In this document: positions 59,569-64,000 of the stretch, piece after piece
How the letters are laid out: the number at the start of each line of letters is the position of its first letter
Position numbering within the stretch: the first letter of the stretch is position 1
Source: Rhodocyclus purpureus
GTDB taxonomy: Bacteria > Pseudomonadota > Gammaproteobacteria > Burkholderiales > Rhodocyclaceae
Assembly: GCF_016653115.1 (NCBI RefSeq)
Contig: NZ_NHRX01000009.1
Location: 1-64,000, forward strand
Direction: 5' to 3'
Length of the DNA: 64,000 nucleotides
Program-made: the position numbers and the translations under genes
Notes under the pieces: generated by a model
Database searches by the model: none
What the model was told of the DNA's origin: nothing
The model's input: only the letters and a program-made list of their open reading frames with translations

Positions 59569-59623
59569 GTCACAAAACAGGCCAGCAAGCGCAACAGACC
59601 CGGCCGGCCTGCGTCGCTAAGAT
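59569..59623 (+). promoter_or_regulatory. promoter module of tandem sRNA unit 2
   Basis: GTCAC (59569-59573), 12 bp, CAAGCGCAACAGACC (59586-59600), 17 bp, TAAGAT (59618-59623). The 15-nt box is identical to that of unit 1 and every spacing is the same, while the sequence between the boxes differs. Confidence 0.65.
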
Positions 59624-59629
59624 ATGAAC

Positions 59630-59741
59630 CAAGTTCTGCGGCACGGCCAAGCTGCATTACCTCCTGATTTTGCCTGATTTGCTGTCGCTCCCCGACACTG
59701 ATCAAATCCCGCAACCGCAAAGGTTAGCGGGATTTTTTTTT
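59630..59741 (+). ncRNA. candidate small RNA, sibling 2
   Basis: A predicted transcript of about 110 nt. Its parts are a first hairpin TGCGGC/GCTGCA (59637-59656, one G-U pair) and an unpaired CCTCCTGAT (59660-59668), a near-perfect anti-Shine-Dalgarno. Hairpin TGTCG/CGACA follows with loop CTCCC (59683-59697). The terminator is AAATCCCGC/GCGGGATTT (59704-59735), ending in nine T residues. The order of elements matches unit 1 although most bases differ, as expected for diverged sibling sRNAs. Confidence 0.65.
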
Positions 59742-59789
59742 GAGCGTCGCCGGCAGGCCTTGGCGCGCCACGCGCCCGAGACTTGCCGC

Positions 59790-61097
59790 TCAGTCCCTGG
59801 CCGCGACCGGCACCGCCGCCCCGCCAAGCACGCGAATCTCGCGCTGCGGGAAGGGAATCTCGATGCCGTTGGCGCGGAAGGCCCGCAACACGGCGAGGCT
59901 GATGTCGGAACGGATATTGGCGGATCCGGCTTCCGGGTCGGCGATCCAGAAACCGAGCTCGAGGTTGATGCCGCTGTCGGCGAACTGCGTGAGCAGGACT
60001 CGTGGCGGCGGATCGGCGAGGACACGCTGCTGCGCGCGCGCCGCCTCGGTCAGCAGCTGCATCGCGAGGTCGATGTCGGCATCGTAGGCGATCTGCACCT
60101 GCACCGCGAGGCGCACCTGCGTATCGGTGAGCGAGCGGTTGTTAACGATGTTGCTGACCAGGTACTCGTTGGGGATGATCACCTCGGTACCGGCCTGGGT
60201 ATTGACCACCGTGTAGCGGGTGGTGATCTGGGTGACGACCCCCGAGGTGTTCGCGTCGAGGACGATCATGTTGCCGATGCGGATCGAGCGGTCGAGCAGG
60301 ATGATGAAGCCGCTGACGTAGTTGCTGGCGATCTTCTGCAGGCCGAAACCGAGGCCGACCGCCAGCGCACCGCCGAACACCGACAGCGCCGTGATGTCGA
60401 TGCCGACCAGTGACAGGCTGAACAGCAGCGCGAGCACCGAGAGCAGCGACTTGGCCAGGCGCGCGAGCAGCACGCGCACGTTCGAATCCATTTCCCGCGC
60501 CGCCAGCAGTCGCTGTTCGAGGAAGCCCGCCACCCCGAGCGCGACGAGCAGGGTCGCCAGCACGGTCACCGTCGCGTGCAGGATCATCCACAGGTCGAGC
60601 TGCTGCTTGCCGACCTTGAACGAGAACTGCTCAAGCATCTCGATCAGCGGATTGGCGAGTCCGCTGATGTACAGCGCCAGGCACAGCCAGACCGAGAGCG
60701 CAAAGAAACGCTCCGAGGTCGCCAGCCAGCCGCTCGGCGCGAAGGCGTGGCGCAACACATAGACGGTCGCGCGCACCAGCGCCAGCGACAGCAGGAGCGG
60801 AACGGCCAGGTCGAGGATCGCGCCGTAGCCCCACCACGGCTTGAGCGCAGCCCGTGCCAGGAAAACCAGCGTCAGCGCGATCAGCGGGAAGGATACGCGG
60901 CGCACCGCACTCTCGGTGAAGTCGCGCAGCCCGCCGCGCTCGCCGGCACGCGCCAGCGCGCGCCGGCGCAAGAGCCCGCTCAGCCATTGGCTGACAAGCA
61001 GGCTGGCGACGAGCGCCGCCAATTGCCAGAGCGCCGCCGGCTCGTGCAGTTCGTCCCAGATGCTGCGCAGCAGCGCGAACAGTTCGCGGTCGTTCAT
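59790..61097 (-). CDS. MscS-family mechanosensitive ion channel
   Basis: A 435-aa protein with extra N-terminal TM segments before the conserved MscS core. The pore helix is ALSVFGGALAVGLGFGLQKIASNYVSG near residues 255-280, and the beta domain is DRSIRIGNMIVLD. It would open under membrane tension during osmotic downshock. The length is between MscS (286 aa) and MscK, so it is an extended small-conductance type. It begins 4 bp after the rsmB stop. Confidence 0.88.
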   Translation of the reverse strand: MNDRELFALLRSIWDELHEPAALWQLAALVASLLVSQWLSGLLRRRALARAGERGGLRDFTESAVRRVSFPLIALTLVFLARAALKPWWGYGAILDLAVPLLLSLALVRATVYVLRHAFAPSGWLATSERFFALSVWLCLALYISGLANPLIEMLEQFSFKVGKQQLDLWMILHATVTVLATLLVALGVAGFLEQRLLAAREMDSNVRVLLARLAKSLLSVLALLFSLSLVGIDITALSVFGGALAVGLGFGLQKIASNYVSGFIILLDRSIRIGNMIVLDANTSGVVTQITTRYTVVNTQAGTEVIIPNEYLVSNIVNNRSLTDTQVRLAVQVQIAYDADIDLAMQLLTEAARAQQRVLADPPPRVLLTQFADSGINLELGFWIADPEAGSANIRSDISLAVLRAFRANGIEIPFPQREIRVLGGAAVPVAARD

Positions 61098-61101
61098 GGC
61101 A

Positions 61102-62358
61102 TCAACGGCGCACGAAGACCGCGGCGAAGAATCCGTCGACGCCGTGTTCCAGCGGCGAGAGGCGCAGCCTTTCACCGGCGTCGATCGCGATCCCCTGCGC
61201 GCGCAGGACCTCGCCGGCCGACAGCGGCGTGAATTCGGGATGCGCGGCGAGGAAGGCGTCGACGATGGCGTCGTTCTCGGCAGCAAGGGGGCTGCAGGTG
61301 GCATAGACCAGGCGGCCGCCCGGCTTCACGAGGGACGATGCCGAAGCGAGGATCGACGCCTGCTTCACCGCCAGTTCCTCGATCGCCTGAGGCGTCTGCC
61401 GCCATTTCAGGTCGGGGTTGCGGCGCAGCGTGCCGAGCCCCGAGCAAGGCGCATCGACCAGCACGCGGTCGAGCTTGCCGGCCAGCCGGCGCACGCGCGC
61501 ATCGCGCTCGGACTCGATGCGTACCGGATGCACGTTGGAGAGACCCGAGCGCGCCAGCCGCGGCTTCAGCGCGGCCAGCCGCTTGTCGGACACGTCGAAG
61601 GCGTAGAGCCGCCCCTGCGAGCGCATCAGCGCGCCGAGCAGCAGCGTCTTGCCGCCGGCGCCGGCGCAGAAGTCGGCGACCATCTCGCCGCGCTTCGGCT
61701 GCACCAGATAGCCGAGCAACTGGCTGCCCTCGTCCTGCACCTCGATGCTGCCGTCGAGGAAGAGCGGATGCCTGGCCAGCGCCGGCTTGCCGGCCAGGCG
61801 GATGCCGAGCGGCGAGAACGGCGTCGCCTTGCCGGCGATGCCGTCGGCGGCAAGGCGCGCCAGCACCTGGTCGCGATCGGCCTTCTGTGGATTGACGCGC
61901 AGGTCGAGCGGCGCCGAATGCTTGCTCGCTTCGGCGAGCGCCTCTGCCTGCTCCTGGCCCATCTGCGCGACGAAGGCGTCGTAGAGCCAGTCGGGCAGGT
62001 CGCAGCGCACCGCCGGCGGCAGTTCGGCGAGCTTCACCGCCTTGGCGTCGGCCAGCCACTTGGTTTCCGACTCGCTCAGCAGGGACTGCAGTTCGCGCCG
62101 GTTCAAGCCCTGCACGCAGGCGAGCGAGGCGAGCAGCAGGCGGCGCGAGGTGACGTCGTCGAAGCAGCGCGCGGCAAGCGAACGCTTGCGGCGCAGGACC
62201 GCGAAGGTGGTCTCGGCGACGAAGGCGCGGTCGGCGCGCCCGAGTTCGCCGTGGCGGCGGAAATACTGCGACAGGGTCGCGTCGGCAGGTGCGGCGAAAC
62301 GCAGCAACTCGCCAAGGACGGCCTCGGCACGGGAAAATACGGCGGGAGAGATTGCCAT
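61102..62358 (-). CDS. RsmB/NOP2-Sun family rRNA (cytosine-C5) methyltransferase
   Basis: A 418-aa SAM-dependent enzyme with ADFCAGAGGKTLLLGALM (SAM site), motif IV DAPCSGLGTLRRNPDLKW, and motif VI YATCSP with the catalytic Cys. The N-terminal helical domain is not a clear NusB domain, so this may be a second RsmB-like enzyme rather than the canonical RsmB. It probably methylates a cytosine in 16S rRNA. It lies in a close-packed group with DUF3108 and purN. Confidence 0.86.
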   Translation of the reverse strand: MAISPAVFSRAEAVLGELLRFAAPADATLSQYFRRHGELGRADRAFVAETTFAVLRRKRSLAARCFDDVTSRRLLLASLACVQGLNRRELQSLLSESETKWLADAKAVKLAELPPAVRCDLPDWLYDAFVAQMGQEQAEALAEASKHSAPLDLRVNPQKADRDQVLARLAADGIAGKATPFSPLGIRLAGKPALARHPLFLDGSIEVQDEGSQLLGYLVQPKRGEMVADFCAGAGGKTLLLGALMRSQGRLYAFDVSDKRLAALKPRLARSGLSNVHPVRIESERDARVRRLAGKLDRVLVDAPCSGLGTLRRNPDLKWRQTPQAIEELAVKQASILASASSLVKPGGRLVYATCSPLAAENDAIVDAFLAAHPEFTPLSAGEVLRAQGIAIDAGERLRLSPLEHGVDGFFAAVFVRR

Positions 62359-62371
62359 GGAGAAGCGGGCC

Positions 62372-63379
62372 TCAGTCTGAACTCGTCTGGATCACGTCGG
62401 CGAGCTGTTCGAAGCTGCCGCCGTGACGGTCGGTGTGGCGGATTTTAACCGGCAGCAGCCAGCGCTCGCGCGCCAGCCACAACTCGGTCGTATTGTCGCC
62501 CGGCGCGATCAGGTGCAGCGTCTGGAAGACGCCCGCCGGGGTGGTGATTTCTTCGTCGCCGAGCGCCTGCAGGCGGTAGCGCTCGAACTTCTTGCCGGTG
62601 GCGATCGGCAGCGCAAGCGGCGCCACGCCACTGCCCGCCAGTTGCGGCAGGAAGGCCAGCTGGTAATGGAAGCTGAGCAGGTCCTGCGCGCCGTCGGCGA
62701 GCGGCTCGGCCGGCTTGTCGCCGATCTGCACCATCCCCGCTGCCCAGTCGAAATCGGCACGCTCACGCGTCTCCTGGCCGTTGCGCCGGATGACGAAAGA
62801 ATAGGGGTGGTAGCCGGCGGCGTCGATGCGACCGCGACTCGCCAGTTCGATCGCCAGCGGCTTGAAGAAGGCCGCGAGGCCGCTGGTCTCGGTCAGCGCG
62901 TCGATCCGGTAGCTGCCGTCTGCGATCTGCCAGGAATGCGTCGAGCGCCCGACTTCGAGGCCCTGCGTGCCGCGATAGACGCGGTAGCGGATCGTCCCCT
63001 GCGCCGGCAGTGCCTGCCCGACGGCTGTGGCAGCCTCGGCAGCCGCCCCCTGCTCCGCCGCAGTTCCCTGATCCAGCGCAGCCCCCTCGTCGCCCCCGCC
63101 GACCTCACCGCCGGGCGTCAGGTGGCCCTCGTCGCTGGCGACGGGTGCAGGTGCAGGCGCCGGAGCAGCGGCAGGCACGGCCTGCTTCGCTGCACGCGGC
63201 GGCTTCGGCCGCGGCTTGGCAGGCGCCGGCGGCGCGACCGGCGTCAGCGCTGCGACCGGCCTGATCTCGGCGACGACCGGCGGCGCGGGCGCCGTCGACA
63301 GGTCGACGTCGGGCAGGAACAGGGCCAGCGCATGCGCGCCGATCGACGCGACCAGGGCGGCGAACAGCGCCAGCGGCAT
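62372..63379 (-). CDS. DUF3108 domain protein, exported
   Basis: A 335-aa protein with an N-terminal hydrophobic anchor (residues 1-20), a long Pro/Ala-rich spacer (about 30-125) and a C-terminal DUF3108 beta domain (GTIRYRVYRGTQGLEVGRSTHSW to FEQLADVIQ). It is probably periplasmic or anchored in the inner membrane. Function unknown. The gene begins 7 bp after the purN stop, so the two are cotranscribed. Confidence 0.8.
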   Translation of the reverse strand: MPLALFAALVASIGAHALALFLPDVDLSTAPAPPVVAEIRPVAALTPVAPPAPAKPRPKPPRAAKQAVPAAAPAPAPAPVASDEGHLTPGGEVGGGDEGAALDQGTAAEQGAAAEAATAVGQALPAQGTIRYRVYRGTQGLEVGRSTHSWQIADGSYRIDALTETSGLAAFFKPLAIELASRGRIDAAGYHPYSFVIRRNGQETRERADFDWAAGMVQIGDKPAEPLADGAQDLLSFHYQLAFLPQLAGSGVAPLALPIATGKKFERYRLQALGDEEITTPAGVFQTLHLIAPGDNTTELWLARERWLLPVKIRHTDRHGGSFEQLADVIQTSSD

Positions 63380-63386
63380 CGCTCGC

Positions 63387-64000
63387 CTAGGCAGCCGCCG
63401 GCGCGATCAGCAGCGCCGGCGCGGCAGCGTTCACGGCCGGATCAGGCGTCGCCGGCGGCAGCAGACGGACACGCCCGTCCTCGACGCGCAAGCGGTCAGC
63501 CGCCCACCACCTGAGTGCCTGCGGGTAAATGCGGTGCTCGGCGACGAGCACGCGTGCGGCGAGCGTGTCCTCGTCGTCGCCGTCGAGCACGGGCACCGCG
63601 CCCTGCACGATGATCGGACCGTGGTCGAGCTTCGGCGTCACGAAATGCACCGTGCAGCCGTGCACGCGAACGCCCTCGGCAAGTGCCGAACGGTGCGTGT
63701 GCAGGCCCGGAAAGGCCGGCAGCAAGGACGGATGGATGTTGAACAGGCGGCCGGCGAAGTGCCTGACGAAGTCGTCACCGAGGATGCGCATGAAGCCGGC
63801 GAGGACCACGCCGTCGGGCGAGAACTCGTCGATGCAGGCGGCGAGCTTGGCGTCGAAGGCAGCACGGTCGGCGAATTCGCGGTGGTCGACGACACGGGTC
63901 GCCACCCCGGCCGCAGCGGCGAAGGCGAGCCCGGCGGCGCCCGGGCGATTGCAGATCACGGCGGCGACCTTGACCGGCAGCGAGCCGTCGGCGATGGCAT
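63387..64000 (-). CDS. purN: phosphoribosylglycinamide formyltransferase (5' end outside the window)
   Basis: The C-terminal 204 codons or so of PurN. The formyltransferase motif FNIHPSLLPAFPGLHTHRSAL holds the catalytic Asn and His, and PKLDHGPII holds the catalytic Asp. It transfers formyl from 10-formyl-THF to GAR in purine synthesis. The open frame continues past the GTG at 63959 to the window edge as AIADGSLPVKVAAV, matching the family N-terminal region, so the start lies beyond 64000. The C-terminal tail is longer and more Ala/Pro-rich than usual. Confidence 0.92.
   Translation of the reverse strand, partial: AIADGSLPVKVAAVICNRPGAAGLAFAAAAGVATRVVDHREFADRAAFDAKLAACIDEFSPDGVVLAGFMRILGDDFVRHFAGRLFNIHPSLLPAFPGLHTHRSALAEGVRVHGCTVHFVTPKLDHGPIIVQGAVPVLDGDDEDTLAARVLVAEHRIYPQALRWWAADRLRVEDGRVRLLPPATPDPAVNAAAPALLIAPAAA

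Noticed and set aside
59355-59720. 121-codon minus-strand ORF over the sRNA region
   Set aside because: It runs across two plus-strand terminators and promoter modules; low-complexity content and no ribosome site.

Overview
The window looks like part of the chromosome of a betaproteobacterium, most probably of the Rhodocyclales. This rests on high G+C, on the gene orders rpsP-rimM-trmD-rplS, cspA/clpS-clpA, ilvI-ilvH-ilvC-pssA and radC-rpmB-rpmG opposite coaBC-dut, and on the sigma factor-DUF3619-DUF3106-RDD cluster. Assignment below class level is inference. The window begins just upstream of a fadH-type gene and ends inside purN.

Layout. 1-4.7 kb holds fadH, a RHCEERSD-type inverted repeat, a sulfurtransferase gene broken by one TAA codon, a SpoIIAA-like gene and a Rieske oxygenase. 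4.85-8.9 kb is the isoprenoid operon xseB-ispA-dxs followed by folE2. 9.0-11.0 kb is a small accessory island: a hipBA toxin-antitoxin pair flanked by a decayed copy of the rplS 3' end. 11-13.3 kb is the ribosomal operon rpsP-rimM-trmD-rplS. 13.5-15.5 kb has DUF2069 and leuA. 15.5-23.3 kb has a czcCBA-type heavy-metal efflux operon, whose pump gene also carries an in-frame TAA, opposite a two-component system. 23.3-27.6 kb is ilvI-ilvH-ilvC-pssA. 27.7-29.7 kb is the sigma factor cluster. 29.7-37.1 kb has lptFG, pepA, holC, valS and a TusA-like gene. 37.2-42.4 kb has a BepA-like protease, cspA, clpS-clpA and rraA. 42.4-52.9 kb is a glyoxylate-shunt region: aceA, a LysR gene, a TSUP transporter, aceB, lrgAB, an rnk-like gene, icd and aceK. 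53-56.5 kb has rpmG, rpmB, radC, coaBC, dut and dsbB. 56.8-58.9 kb is an RstAB-like two-component system. 59.8-64 kb has an MscS channel, an RsmB-family methyltransferase, DUF3108 and purN.

How the parts fit. The 42-53 kb block contains both shunt enzymes (isocitrate lyase, malate synthase), the competing isocitrate dehydrogenase, and the kinase/phosphatase that sets the branch-point flux. It also contains two small-acid transporter candidates and a strong promoter with a perfect palindrome in front of aceA. The rest is mostly housekeeping biosynthesis and envelope maintenance.

The most notable unannotated signal is at 59.36-59.74 kb. Two tandem transcription units, offset by 205 bp, each have the same 15-nt box exactly 17 bp before a -10-like hexamer. 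Each then has a CCUCC element, a hairpin with a C-rich loop and a strong intrinsic terminator, and no convincing ORF. I interpret them as sibling anti-Shine-Dalgarno small RNAs. A second signal is a dispersed palindrome family (arm GGGGACRGYATGA, with variants) that sits at gene 3' ends and supplies stop codons to dut, dsbB and the DUF2069 gene. A third is the occurrence of two genes interrupted by TAA where the family has tyrosine. A fourth is the rplS-flanked hipBA island.
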